A stretch of 13,050 bases of DNA from Sporomusaceae bacterium UBA1887. GTDB taxonomy: Bacteria > Bacillota > Negativicutes > Sporomusales > DSM-15969. Below the pieces are notes generated by a model. It was not told the DNA's origin. It saw nothing but the letters and a program-made list of their open reading frames with translations, and did no database searches. A program made the translations under genes and the position numbers. Positions within the stretch are counted from its first letter, which is position 1. Every line of letters starts with the position of its first letter. The stretch lies in the NCBI GenBank assembly GCA_002337925.1, contig DDHB01000083.1, positions 38,701 through 51,750 of the forward strand, in the 5' to 3' direction. Positions 1-6,157 of the stretch are shown piece after piece.

Positions 1-834
1 GGCATATACTTCCGTCTCTGGTACCATAACGGTGGCAATCCAGTTACTGGAGGGAACAATTGCCGTAGCTCCAATCATTTCCACTCCAGCTGCACTTGTA
101 AATGCCATCAGCTGCTTCTGTCCGCCCATCGTTGCCTTAATGATCGCGACTTCGCTTAAGTCCTTTTGCTCCGTTACAAAGGACTTGTCCTGATGAGCAA
201 TTGTTATAGCCTTACCGCCTGCATTTGTGACCACACTTGCAAATCCGGTCTCACCCACTTTTACCTGGGAGCGCATTTGTTCCAGAGCATCAAGCTTGAT
301 GGCCTGTGTTGCAATCCCCTTAAAATTACCGGCCCCATCCTTTATTGGCGCAGCAATAATAATGATTGGTTTACCTGTATCCTTAGAAATCATTACATCA
401 CTGATAAACGTTTTTCCCGTTTCTTTTACACTTTTGAAATGTGGTCTTTCCGCCACTGAAACCCCAATCATTTTTCCTGCATTAGACTCAGGCGCAAAAT
501 GAGTTAACCGTCCATCTTTATCTGAAATGTTAACTGCTTCATAAAAAGCTGAATTATTTTTTTCCATCGAATTGATAAGTGCATTTATTCCGGCCGTATC
601 ACCTGCAACTACCTGTGCATTGGTTGCAATAGTCTGCCCAATTGCAATTTTATCTTGCAGCATCGCTTCAACATTCTCAGCAAAATGATTGGCTTGATTC
701 TGCAATTCACGGTTACTGCTTGTCTTTAAGCTTGTCTCCATCCCGGAAAGCATGACAAATCCGGTAATCCCCGTGGCTGCCAGTGTAAGTACTAAAATTA
801 GTGTCACGAGTTTTGCAAAAACAGTTCTTCCCAT
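1..834 (-). CDS. Methyl-accepting chemotaxis protein, N-terminal part (dCache-type sensor), cut by window edge
   Basis: The frame is open for 278 codons from an ATG at 834 to the window edge with no stop, so this is a 5' partial gene. The start is well supported by an AGGAGG site at 841-846 with a 6-base spacer. Residues about 6-29 form a hydrophobic N-terminal membrane helix. The rest resembles an extracellular double-Cache (dCache) sensor: a helical stretch, then the segment AERPHFKSVKETGKTFISD followed by SKDTGKP and an IIIIAAPIKD strand, the order typical of the membrane-distal Cache module of bacterial chemoreceptors. The HAMP and methyl-accepting signalling domains would lie beyond the window and cannot be confirmed, so a Cache-containing histidine kinase or cyclase remains possible. 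By family it would bind a small ligand outside the cytoplasmic membrane and control CheA. The ligand cannot be told from the sequence. Confidence 0.85.
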   Translation of the reverse strand, partial: MGRTVFAKLVTLILVLTLAATGITGFVMLSGMETSLKTSSNRELQNQANHFAENVEAMLQDKIAIGQTIATNAQVVAGDTAGINALINSMEKNNSAFYEAVNISDKDGRLTHFAPESNAGKMIGVSVAERPHFKSVKETGKTFISDVMISKDTGKPIIIIAAPIKDGAGNFKGIATQAIKLDALEQMRSQVKVGETGFASVVTNAGGKAITIAHQDKSFVTEQKDLSEVAIIKATMGGQKQLMAFTSAAGVEMIGATAIVPSSNWIATVMVPETEVYA

Positions 835-966
835 TTCTGACCTCCTGCTATCAGCACATTTTTGTCAATGTTTTTTGTTTTTCGACATAATTTTCCAATC
901 ACCTCTTTTGTTTGTGAAATTCATAAAGATCAACCGAGTCTACATTTTACTGTTAATTCTAAAGCC

Positions 967-996
967 AAAAGAGCCCTGCATATATATGCAGGGCTC
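967..996 (-). terminator. Rho-independent terminator after eutJ-like gene
   Basis: A perfect self-complementary stem of about 12 bp (971-996, GAGCCCTGCATA paired with its complement, very tight loop) begins 4 bases past the stop of the minus-strand gene at 1001. On that strand it is followed by TTTTGGCTTT. It should end the riboswitch-controlled transcript and separate it from the chemoreceptor gene. Confidence 0.85.
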
Positions 997-1000
997 TCTT

Positions 1001-1816
1001 TCAACCGAACATTGCAATCCCCAGCGGTGTCACTAATAGAGGATGAGGTGGTACATGTACCTTTCGCCCAAAGGCTTTGCCAAACTCATTTTCAAACCCC
1101 TGCAAGTAAGCGGTACCACCGACAACATAAACAGGATAGTCATTAAACTCATCCTGCCCCTCAAGCATCTCTTTTACTACTGTCGCCATTTTCTCAATAA
1201 CCGGTAAAACAACCGGAACTATTTTACGTTGCTCGGCAGGATTCCGCTTTAGTATTTCAGCCTCTTCAAAAGAAATTTTATAGGCACCGGCCAATACAAG
1301 CGATATGTGTGTACCGCCAGTAGGCTCATCAGCAGTAAAAACTAACTCGCCGTTTCGCAAAACTGCAATTCCAGTCGTTCCTCCGCCAATATCCACGACA
1401 ATTCCATGGGTAATATTAAGCGCTTTTGCTGCCGCAACAGGCTCATCTATTTGGCAAACTGGCTCTAAACCGGCTCCTGCAATTACATATCCGCAGGCCA
1501 AGGCGTTACGCCCTACCGTACCCGGTGGAATTGCAGTAGCCCCTTTATCAAGGCTGACCCCTAAACGCTCTTCTACTTCTGCCTTTAACTCCTCAACAAT
1601 TGCTGTGGCACCCTGAAAATCAACAACAAGACCATCCTTGACAACAGAGGCCCACCGCATACTGCCAGCAACAGGATTCCCCTCTTGATCAGTCACAACC
1701 AAAACAATATCTGCAGTCCCCAAATCAACACCAACTTTAAATGGGCCTGGTAAATTGGCAACAGTTTTGTTTTCTATCAAGTCATACAGTTTGTAAATCT
1801 TTTCATAGCCTTCCAT
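1001..1816 (-). CDS. eutJ: EutJ-like ethanolamine-utilisation chaperone (actin-like ATPase fold)
   Basis: A protein of 271 residues, the usual EutJ length, with the ATPase signature of the actin/Hsp70 superfamily. Phosphate-1 loop is VGVDLGT around residues 28-34, phosphate-2 loop is VVDIGGGTTG around 140-149, and an adenosine-type motif YVVGGTAYLQG lies in the last fifth. EutJ is normally encoded among ethanolamine microcompartment genes, where it is thought to act as a chaperone; adenosylcobalamin-dependent ethanolamine ammonia-lyase is the pathway's key enzyme. Here no other eut gene is in view. The start was placed at the ATG at 1816 because AGGGGGAG lies just upstream; an in-frame ATG at 1840 has no ribosome site. 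It follows the truncated methyltransferase gene by 112 bases with no terminator between, so both probably share the cobalamin riboswitch. A weak extra promoter (TTGGCA, 18 bases, TATAGG) may lie between them. The family call is strong; the cellular role is inferred. Confidence 0.85.
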   Translation of the reverse strand: MEGYEKIYKLYDLIENKTVANLPGPFKVGVDLGTADIVLVVTDQEGNPVAGSMRWASVVKDGLVVDFQGATAIVEELKAEVEERLGVSLDKGATAIPPGTVGRNALACGYVIAGAGLEPVCQIDEPVAAAKALNITHGIVVDIGGGTTGIAVLRNGELVFTADEPTGGTHISLVLAGAYKISFEEAEILKRNPAEQRKIVPVVLPVIEKMATVVKEMLEGQDEFNDYPVYVVGGTAYLQGFENEFGKAFGRKVHVPPHPLLVTPLGIAMFG

Positions 1817-1928
1817 GACTAACTCCCCCTTGTCACACATTCAGAACTACCTGACAGTACTGCTTTTCCCTAAATCCTAATCAAAATCCTATACTGCTCA
1901 TGATAAATATGTGCCAAGTTATTTTGTT

Positions 1929-2270
1929 TTATTGCCAACTATTTTCCTGGGGCAGGTCGCCTCTTTCCCAACAGCTTAAATATGCCCCCATATAAGTAGT
2001 GCTGTTCGGATTAAGAAACTGTTCCGTCTCGGGTGTATTGCGATAAGCTTCCCCGCTTTTTTCCAATAAACCGGCAAGAAGCAAAAACTCTAATTTTTTT
2101 CCCAGTTCGACTGCGTCCTGGCTCAATTCTTGAGCCAGTTTTTCCACACACGCAAATTCCGTCAAATACGAGAATAAATTCATTTTAATTGCCATGAAAA
2201 GAATCTGGGTCTCTTTATACACTTGAACCATCCGCAAAAGCCTCCGGGGACTATACGTCAAATTAGTCAT
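1929..2270 (-). CDS. O-methyltransferase N-terminal dimerisation domain only (truncated or stand-alone)
   Basis: 113 residues resembling the winged-helix dimerisation domain at the N-terminus of class-II plant-type/hydroxyneurosporene O-methyltransferases. The pattern includes YKETQILFMAIKMNLFSYL, a helix with LAQELSQ, then KKLEFLLLAGLLEKSG and a YRNTPETEQFL strand/turn. The SAM-binding Rossmann domain (about 200 further residues) is absent. The frame ends at a TAA at 1929, and the 112 bases to the next gene are AT-rich with no continuation in another frame. The start ATG has an excellent AGGAGGG site about 7 bases upstream. As built, it cannot bind SAM in the usual way, so it is either a remnant or a regulatory/dimerising module. 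It is the first gene after a cobalamin riboswitch. Anaerobic lower-ligand (bza) operons are known to be riboswitch-controlled and include an O-methyltransferase, BzaC, so a decayed bzaC-like gene is one idea, not shown by the sequence. Confidence 0.7.
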   Translation of the reverse strand: MTNLTYSPRRLLRMVQVYKETQILFMAIKMNLFSYLTEFACVEKLAQELSQDAVELGKKLEFLLLAGLLEKSGEAYRNTPETEQFLNPNSTTYMGAYLSCWERGDLPQENSWQ

Positions 2271-2290
2271 GCTTTTTCCCTCCTAAGTTC

Positions 2291-2324
2291 AAAATAAAAA
2301 AGAGCCTCCACGACAGAGACTCTT
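2291..2324 (-). terminator. Intrinsic terminator of the cobalamin riboswitch expression platform
   Basis: On the minus strand AAGAGTCTC pairs with GAGGCTCTT (9 bp with one G-T pair, 7-base loop, 2300-2324) and is followed directly by TTTTTATTTT. It sits between the riboswitch and the ribosome site of the gene starting at 2270, as expected for cobalamin-induced premature termination. A second hairpin (TTAGCAGC/GCTGCTAA, 2344-2371) lies between aptamer and terminator. Confidence 0.8.
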
Positions 2325-2343
2325 ATCAGATATATATGTACCA

Positions 2344-2371
2344 TTAGCAGCATTACACAAAAGGCTGCTAA
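2344..2371 (-). promoter_or_regulatory. Hairpin between B12 aptamer and terminator, possible switching element
   Basis: An 8-bp perfect stem (TTAGCAGC/GCTGCTAA) with a 12-base loop lies in the leader between the aptamer and the terminator hairpin. It could take part in the antiterminator/terminator switch. No explicit alternative pairing was worked out, so the role is a guess. Confidence 0.35.
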
Positions 2372-2421
2372 AAAACGATATACTCCAATAATCCCCTTCC
2401 CATCGCTCGTGGGTAAAACGG

Positions 2422-2600
2422 TGATTGTTAGACAGGCAGTTCTCCTGGCTCTGGCTCCTCGCTCCTCCGAACCTTCCCAAGACTATCGTCTCAGTGGCAT
2501 ATCTCGGGTTTGCTCCCCATTACAGTGGCGGGACCGCGCCGGCATTACACCGGACTTCCCTTTTAAGCCCTCGCGGGCACCTATCCCAATATGCAGTTTT
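2422..2600 (-). promoter_or_regulatory. Cobalamin (B12) riboswitch aptamer
   Basis: Read on the minus strand, the leader contains the conserved cobalamin-aptamer blocks in order: ATAGGTGCC, AAAAGGGAA, CCGGTGTAATGCCGG, GCGGTCCCGCCACTGTAA, a GCCACTG segment, GGGAAGG, and the B12 box GCCAGGAGAACTGCCTG (2433-2449). This is a near-consensus class-I aptamer. It senses adenosylcobalamin or related cobamides in the nascent RNA and normally turns downstream genes off when cobalamin is plentiful. The terminator at 2291-2324 makes transcriptional control likely. Downstream genes are the truncated methyltransferase and eutJ. The outer edges of the aptamer (P1) are approximate. Confidence 0.93.
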
Positions 2601-2619
2601 TGACAGCTTATCTACCGAA

Positions 2620-2649
2620 ATAGTAGCATACTAAAATTAGAACGGTCAA
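2620..2649 (-). promoter_or_regulatory. SigA-type promoter driving the riboswitch leader
   Basis: On the minus strand TTGACC (2644-2649) is separated by 18 bases from TACTAT (2620-2625). Transcription would start near 2613, just upstream of the cobalamin aptamer, giving a leader of about 340 bases. Confidence 0.65.
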
Positions 2650-2684
2650 TAGTAAAAAACTGCCTTATTTATCAAGCAAACAAT

Positions 2685-3782
2685 TTACTCTCCGGAATTT
2701 GTAAGCTCAATGCAGCACCTTTTTCCGGCAGTCGACCGGCATAACCACCATTTAATGAGCGGTAAAGCTACCATTAATACAAACATAAGGCGAAAGATTT
2801 GAAATGCGACAACTGCAGATAAATCAGCATGCACCATCATCGCTGTCAGCCCCATTTCAGTCAATCCACCCGGAGCACTGCTAATAAATGCCGTTATAAA
2901 ATCAATGGAACTATACTTTGCAAGAAGATAATCAATCCCCAATATTGCGCCAATTACCAGTACGATACTTAAGAAGCTTGCCACGAAAGCCTTTTTTTGC
3001 TCAACCAGACTCTCCACATTGATCGCCATCCCCATCCGGATTCCCACACAAATCTGGGCAACAGCTATGACTGCTGGCGGCAAAGCAGGTGCGTGAATAC
3101 CGTTAAGTACCAATGCTGCTGTGACAACCACAGGAGCCAACAAGTAAGGATTGCTCATTTTTATACGCTTGCCGAGATAAACTGCTCCGCTCAGGCAGAC
3201 AGCAAATAAAGCAAGCACAGGAACATTATTTATAGTGAAATGGGTCATTGTCTTGCTTACCGGATCGACTTGATCGGCAAGCCCATGGAGTACCAAAAAG
3301 GGAACAATGAAAACTACAGCCAACACCCTAAGAGTTTGCATCAAAGTCACTGCTGCCGGGTCAGTTCCCTCTATGTTTTCACAGACCATTGCCATCTGCG
3401 ATAATCCCCCTGGCAAGCTACCTAACAGACTGGTTCCCAGCCCGATACCAGTAAAGCGATAAACAGCATAGCCGCCTGACAAACAAAGCCCCACACTGGT
3501 AAGCGTTAAAAATAGCATTAACGGCAGTTGATGCAATATTTGATAGCCAGTCTCAGGCGTAAACGGGCTTCCCATAATATAGCCCAGGACAACCATAGCG
3601 GTATTGCGAATAGTAATGGGCCACCGTACCCGCCTTTTTAATCCAGCCTGCAATACTACGACAGTGGCTAATGGTCCCAATGTCCATGGCAAGGGCATGT
3701 GCAGCAGATAAAAGAAACTGCCGCCAACACAGCTCCACAAAAATACAGTTAGATAATCTCTCACGCTATTTTTCATCCCCAT
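2685..3782 (-). CDS. AbrB-family integral membrane protein (putative transporter, duplicated repeat)
   Basis: 365 residues, strongly hydrophobic, with roughly ten membrane helices. It fits the membrane AbrB family (often mislabelled ammonia monooxygenase or AbrB regulator), which has an internal duplication. The two halves carry matching signatures: GSLPGGLSQMAMVCEN in the first and SSAPGGLTEMGLTAMMV in the second, each following a helix. LPWTLGPLATVV near the N-terminus is also typical. The family's substrate is not established; export or uptake of a small molecule is only an inference. Two ATGs compete for the start, 3782 and 3776; neither has a clean ribosome site (GGAATAGGG precedes them) and 3782 is kept. 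An extended -10 promoter lies just upstream, so the leader is very short. It stands alone between a terminator and the riboswitch promoter. Confidence 0.85.
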   Translation of the reverse strand: MGMKNSVRDYLTVFLWSCVGGSFFYLLHMPLPWTLGPLATVVVLQAGLKRRVRWPITIRNTAMVVLGYIMGSPFTPETGYQILHQLPLMLFLTLTSVGLCLSGGYAVYRFTGIGLGTSLLGSLPGGLSQMAMVCENIEGTDPAAVTLMQTLRVLAVVFIVPFLVLHGLADQVDPVSKTMTHFTINNVPVLALFAVCLSGAVYLGKRIKMSNPYLLAPVVVTAALVLNGIHAPALPPAVIAVAQICVGIRMGMAINVESLVEQKKAFVASFLSIVLVIGAILGIDYLLAKYSSIDFITAFISSAPGGLTEMGLTAMMVHADLSAVVAFQIFRLMFVLMVALPLIKWWLCRSTAGKRCCIELTNSGE

Positions 3783-3799
3783 CCCTATTCCATCTTTTC

Positions 3800-3827
3800 A
3801 TTATATCACGTACCGGAAAACTGCTGT
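3800..3827 (-). promoter_or_regulatory. Extended -10 promoter for the AbrB-family gene
   Basis: On the minus strand TGATATAAT (3800-3808) is a perfect extended -10. TTTACA lies 19 bases further upstream, a long spacer. Transcription would start about ten bases before the first ATG of the membrane protein gene. Confidence 0.55.
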
Positions 3828-3832
3828 AAAAA

Positions 3833-3871
3833 ACAAAATGACCAAAAAATGGGTTCTCCATTCTTTGGTCA
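3833..3871 (-). terminator. Rho-independent terminator after the Cys/His-rich gene
   Basis: On the minus strand TGACCAAA pairs with TTTGGTCA, extended inward by AATGG/CCATT, and is followed by TTTTGTTTTTT. It lies 28 bases beyond the stop codon of the Cys/His-rich gene and ahead of the AbrB-family promoter, so the two genes are separate transcription units. Confidence 0.8.
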
Positions 3872-3898
3872 CTGCTTATTCTTGCTGTTTAGACTCAC

Positions 3899-4225
3899 CT
3901 AATATTTAAACCGGTAGCTGCAATCGGGACACTCGCATTCATGTTCAAATTCCCAGCAGCATTGAGGACATACATGACAGTCTTCTTCACATTTGTGATG
4001 ACATTTAGGGCATTTATGAGGAAACTCATGACAGCACTTCGGGCACTTATGAGAATGTTTTTCCTTACAATCCCAATCGGAATGTTTTTTCTCGCATTCC
4101 CATTCGGAATGATGTTTCTCACATTCACACTCAGAATGCTTTTTCTCGTTATCCCATGAGGAATGATCTTCCTCATAGTCCCACTTAGAATGCTTTTTCT
4201 CACAACCACAGTCTCTCTCTGACAT
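3899..4225 (-). CDS. Cys/His-rich protein with tandem nonapeptide repeats and four CPxC knuckles
   Basis: A 108-residue protein I cannot assign to a family. Residues 9-53 are five exact-length nine-residue repeats with consensus E-K-K-H-S-x-W-[DE]-C, so that His recurs at 12, 21, 30, 39, 48 and 57. Residues 61-102 then carry four CPxC pairs (CPKC 61-64, CPKC 72-75, CPQC 86-89, CPDC 99-102) in the style of zinc knuckles. By count there are 19 Cys and 14 His, about 31% of the protein. There is no signal peptide or membrane helix. The likely property is binding of several metal ions, probably zinc. The start is set by GGAGG at 4236-4240 and ATG at 4225. It is transcribed alone between a possible SigK-like promoter and a strong terminator. 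Small Cys/His-rich proteins are common in spore coats, so a sporulation role is possible but unproven. A second open frame over the same DNA is a by-product of the 27-base repeat. Confidence 0.85.
   Translation of the reverse strand: MSERDCGCEKKHSKWDYEEDHSSWDNEKKHSECECEKHHSEWECEKKHSDWDCKEKHSHKCPKCCHEFPHKCPKCHHKCEEDCHVCPQCCWEFEHECECPDCSYRFKY
4067..4201 (-). repeat. Five tandem 27-bp coding repeats
   Basis: Five units of 27 bases encode the nine-residue repeat of the Cys/His-rich protein; on the plus strand each shows a variant of GAATGCTTTTTCTC. A partial sixth unit (K-E-K-H-S) follows at 4066-4052. Units have diverged at synonymous and non-synonymous sites, so the array is not a recent expansion. 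Confidence 0.8.
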
Positions 4226-4258
4226 TACTTCAAAACCTCCTTTCTTCCCTATTCATTA

Positions 4259-4286
4259 CATAATATGTTTATCATTCACAAAATGT
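4259..4286 (-). promoter_or_regulatory. SigK-like sporulation promoter candidate
   Basis: On the minus strand AC (4285-4286) is followed after exactly 17 bases by CATATTATG, against the SigK pattern AC-N17-CATANNNTA (last base differs). It sits 34 bases before the start codon of the Cys/His-rich gene. The motif is short and AT-rich, so chance is a real alternative; no good SigA promoter is seen here. Confidence 0.35.
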
Positions 4287-4298
4287 GCTTTTACTTAA

Positions 4299-4892
4299 CT
4301 AATTGCCTAATAGGCTTTTTTTAATCTGTGCCGCCACTACTTCCAGCCGTTTGTGCGTATTCGCGCCGCCAATTTCCTTGGGCTTAAGGGTGAAGCGGTC
4401 GGGATGTTTTGCAACTGCAACGATCGGCTCGCCGTGAATATCCTTTGTAATCTGATTAATACTCTTCATTCCCAAATGATTAATATAAACAACTCTTGTT
4501 CCGGCTTTCAAGCGATTTTCAGCAGCTAGTGCCTGAACTGCCAGACGGGCTTTTTGGCCGCAGCATACAATCAGTTCGGTCACCGCTGCAAGTTCCGCCA
4601 ATAGCCTGTTCAAATTATCAGGAGACAGAACCTCTTCATTTGTTGCTTCAGAGCGGCATGTCTTAGCGTCATATTCCACATTTGTCCAGGCATTGGTGAT
4701 TGTAACCCTTTCCCTGGTAAAGTGATAATCCTTCATTTTCATTTCATTCAATACGACAAACAGTTTAGCAAGATTAATTCCCGTCATTTTTGCGGCAGGA
4801 TAACCCGCCTTTTCTTCTTCTCGGCCGGGACATGAAAACACAAAAGCAACTTGGTTCTCGCTGCCCTGTTGAAAGTGTACTTGTTGTTGCAT
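4299..4892 (-). CDS. Uracil-DNA glycosylase-superfamily-like protein
   Basis: 197 residues showing the block order of the uracil-DNA glycosylase fold. An N-terminal FVFSCPGREEEKAGYP...TGINL (17-41) resembles motif 1 (GxxPGxxE...GxPF..AG.LL). VTITNAWTNV follows as the second strand, then LIVCCGQKARLAV as the strand/helix usually reading GxxA, and INHLGMKSIN near the C-terminus in the place of the HPS motif. Family members remove uracil from DNA, but this variant departs from the classic catalytic residues, so activity is uncertain and the family call is by pattern only. The start is ATG at 4892 with AGGAG about 8 bases upstream. It follows the mini-Omp gene by 110 bases, which contain a large inverted repeat. 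No obvious link to its neighbours. Confidence 0.55.
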   Translation of the reverse strand: MQQQVHFQQGSENQVAFVFSCPGREEEKAGYPAAKMTGINLAKLFVVLNEMKMKDYHFTRERVTITNAWTNVEYDAKTCRSEATNEEVLSPDNLNRLLAELAAVTELIVCCGQKARLAVQALAAENRLKAGTRVVYINHLGMKSINQITKDIHGEPIVAVAKHPDRFTLKPKEIGGANTHKRLEVVAAQIKKSLLGN

Positions 4893-4924
4893 ACGGCATA
4901 CTCCTATGACATCAATATCGCTTA

Positions 4925-4991
4925 CAGCGCGCTGTTGCGTATCTTAACTATTACGATACGCAACAGCGAAACTCCTTTGCTGCCGCGCTGA
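4925..4991. repeat. Nested inverted repeat between mini-Omp and UDG-like genes
   Basis: A perfect 14-bp inverted repeat (4930-4943 with 4955-4968, CGCTGTTGCGTATC) with an 11-base loop is enclosed by CAGCGCG at 4925-4931 and CGCGCTG near 4984-4990. Neither strand shows a T-run after the stem, so it is not a standard terminator. It could be a protein-binding site, an RNA-stability or processing element, or a decayed repeat. Confidence 0.6.
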
Positions 4992-5002
4992 GTCAATAAG
5001 TA

Positions 5003-5266
5003 TCAGAACCTATACGCAACTCCGATATCAAGATCATTTCTACCGCCTCCGTAGCCATTTTTCCAGTCAGACCCTTGAAACCCTACAGTAAACTCTTCCC
5101 CGATTTTACTTTCAATGTAGTAACTCTTAGTTTTATCACCAAAAGATAATCCGGCAGCACTTTCTCCTTCTTCCAGATTATTAACCTGCATAGCCCCGGC
5201 CGGCATAGTACCAGCAACAATAAGAAGTAATAGGCTTACTATTTCTTGAAAAAACTGCATGCTCAC
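5003..5266 (-). CDS. Small exported protein with outer-membrane-type C-terminus (mini-Omp)
   Basis: Unrecognised small protein of 87 residues. The start is taken as GTG at 5266 because AGGAG at 5273-5277 sits 6 bases from it; the ATG two codons on is spaced 12. Residues about 3-25 form a signal peptide (FFQEIVSLLLLIVAGTMPAGA, ending in an AxA-like cleavage site). The mature part, about 62 residues, is Gly/aromatic-rich with alternating strands (YYIESKI, EFTVGFQG, NDLDIGVAYRF) and ends in Phe, as required by the BAM machinery for outer-membrane beta-barrels. Sixty residues give about four strands, too few for a closed barrel from one chain, so it may oligomerise as YadA anchors do, or be a remnant. 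The GTG start overlaps the lpxA stop by one base (TAGTG), so translation is probably coupled to lpxA. An outer-membrane location is an inference. Confidence 0.65.
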   Translation of the reverse strand: MSMQFFQEIVSLLLLIVAGTMPAGAMQVNNLEEGESAAGLSFGDKTKSYYIESKIGEEFTVGFQGSDWKNGYGGGRNDLDIGVAYRF

Positions 5267-6093
5267 TAACAACTCCTTTTTGCTTTTGCCTTTACCCGGC
5301 AAATTCCCCGATCGGCCTGTTTAAGAAAATTCATAAACTGTTCCAGCTCATCACATTTAGGTAATTGCTGCCGCATTACAATCACTGCCTGTTCTAAGCC
5401 AAGTCCCGATAAATATAAAATTTTATAGGCTTTTTTTATTGTCTGCCGGGAATTTTCATCAATACCGGCACGAAGCATACCGATAAGATTTAGCCCGGCA
5501 GCATATGCGGGATTTCCGGCTGCCGTTATATAGGGAGGTACATCCTGGACAACTTTTGAGGCACCGCCGATCATCGATTTCCGGCCAATTTTGACAAATT
5601 GATGAACCCCTGTCAGACCGCCAATTATGGCTCCGCCTTCCACCTGGACATGTCCTGCAAGCATAACGGCATTGGATAAAACCACCTCATTGCCAACAAC
5701 ACAATTATGCGCTACATGGCTGTAAGCCAGAAGCAGACAATCAGAGCCAATACGAGTTTCTTCTCCTTCACCGGTGGCTCTGTTAATGGTAACAAATTCA
5801 CGGATCTGGGTATTATCTCCAATCGTTACATAACTTTCTTCACCACAATACTTTTTATCTTGAGGATTTGAGCCGACTGAAGCATAAGGATAGATCTGGC
5901 AGCTTTCGCCAATTGCTGTCGATTGGCCAATAACCGCATGAGCACCAATAACCGTATTACTGCCGATAATTGTGTTGTCAGAAATGACTGCATAAGGTCC
6001 AACTTCTATATTTGACCCTAATTGGCAACGGGAAGAAATGACTGCAGTCTTATGTATTTTTAATCGTTTTGCTTTTGAAAAAAAGCTTTGCAT
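5266..6093 (-). CDS. lpxA: LpxA, UDP-N-acetylglucosamine O-acyltransferase
   Basis: Catalyses the first step of lipid A synthesis, moving an acyl chain from acyl carrier protein to O-3 of UDP-GlcNAc in the cytoplasm. The N-terminal two thirds are left-handed beta-helix hexapeptide repeats (IGSNTVIGAHAVIG and similar). SNPQDKKY at 75-82 and IREFVTINRAT are LpxA hallmarks, and SHVAHN carries His126 and His129, the latter matching the catalytic His125 of E. coli. HQFVKIGR and AAGNPA follow, then the C-terminal helices. At 275 residues it is slightly longer than the usual 260, with a basic tail. GTG at 6099 is an alternative start better spaced from AGAGG; ATG 6093 is kept. It lies outside the expected lpxC-fabZ-lpxA cluster, so it may be a second copy. 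It is 65 bases after the LTxxQ-like gene and overlaps the mini-Omp gene. Confidence 0.95.
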   Translation of the reverse strand: MQSFFSKAKRLKIHKTAVISSRCQLGSNIEVGPYAVISDNTIIGSNTVIGAHAVIGQSTAIGESCQIYPYASVGSNPQDKKYCGEESYVTIGDNTQIREFVTINRATGEGEETRIGSDCLLLAYSHVAHNCVVGNEVVLSNAVMLAGHVQVEGGAIIGGLTGVHQFVKIGRKSMIGGASKVVQDVPPYITAAGNPAYAAGLNLIGMLRAGIDENSRQTIKKAYKILYLSGLGLEQAVIVMRQQLPKCDELEQFMNFLKQADRGICRVKAKAKRSC

Positions 6094-6157
6094 TACCACC
6101 AAACACCTCTTTCTTTGATTGCACTTACAACCTGCAAGCTCTTATGCATACTTTTGT

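Noticed and set aside
166..502. Two plus-strand open frames of over 90 codons
   Set aside because: They are shadows of the chemoreceptor gene, whose minus-strand frame is open throughout and has a proper start.
839..865. SigD-like motif GCTGATAG before the chemoreceptor gene
   Set aside because: The expected TAAA is absent at the right distance, and the start would fall inside the ribosome site.
848..900. Seven-codon leader ORF (MSKNKKH) with AAGAGGTG upstream of the chemoreceptor gene
   Set aside because: It is too short to separate from chance, and no attenuator structure accompanies it.
862..1146. Plus-strand open frame across the chemoreceptor-eutJ gap
   Set aside because: It crosses the terminator hairpin and runs antisense into eutJ; no ribosome site.
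2289..2480. A 63-codon minus-strand open frame within the leader
   Set aside because: It lies across the cobalamin aptamer, the switching region and the terminator and has no ribosome site; the RNA explains the conservation.
2409..2634. Plus-strand open frames over the riboswitch
   Set aside because: They are antisense to the aptamer, with no promoter or ribosome site.
4067..4201. Possible CRISPR-like array because of regular repeats
   Set aside because: The repeats are 27-base coding units without spacers, in a protein frame.
3895..4209. A second 104-codon open frame overlapping the Cys/His-rich gene on the same strand
   Set aside because: The 27-base repeat has a period divisible by three, so any frame stays open through it. 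This frame starts at GTG without a ribosome site, while the 108-residue frame has a proper one.
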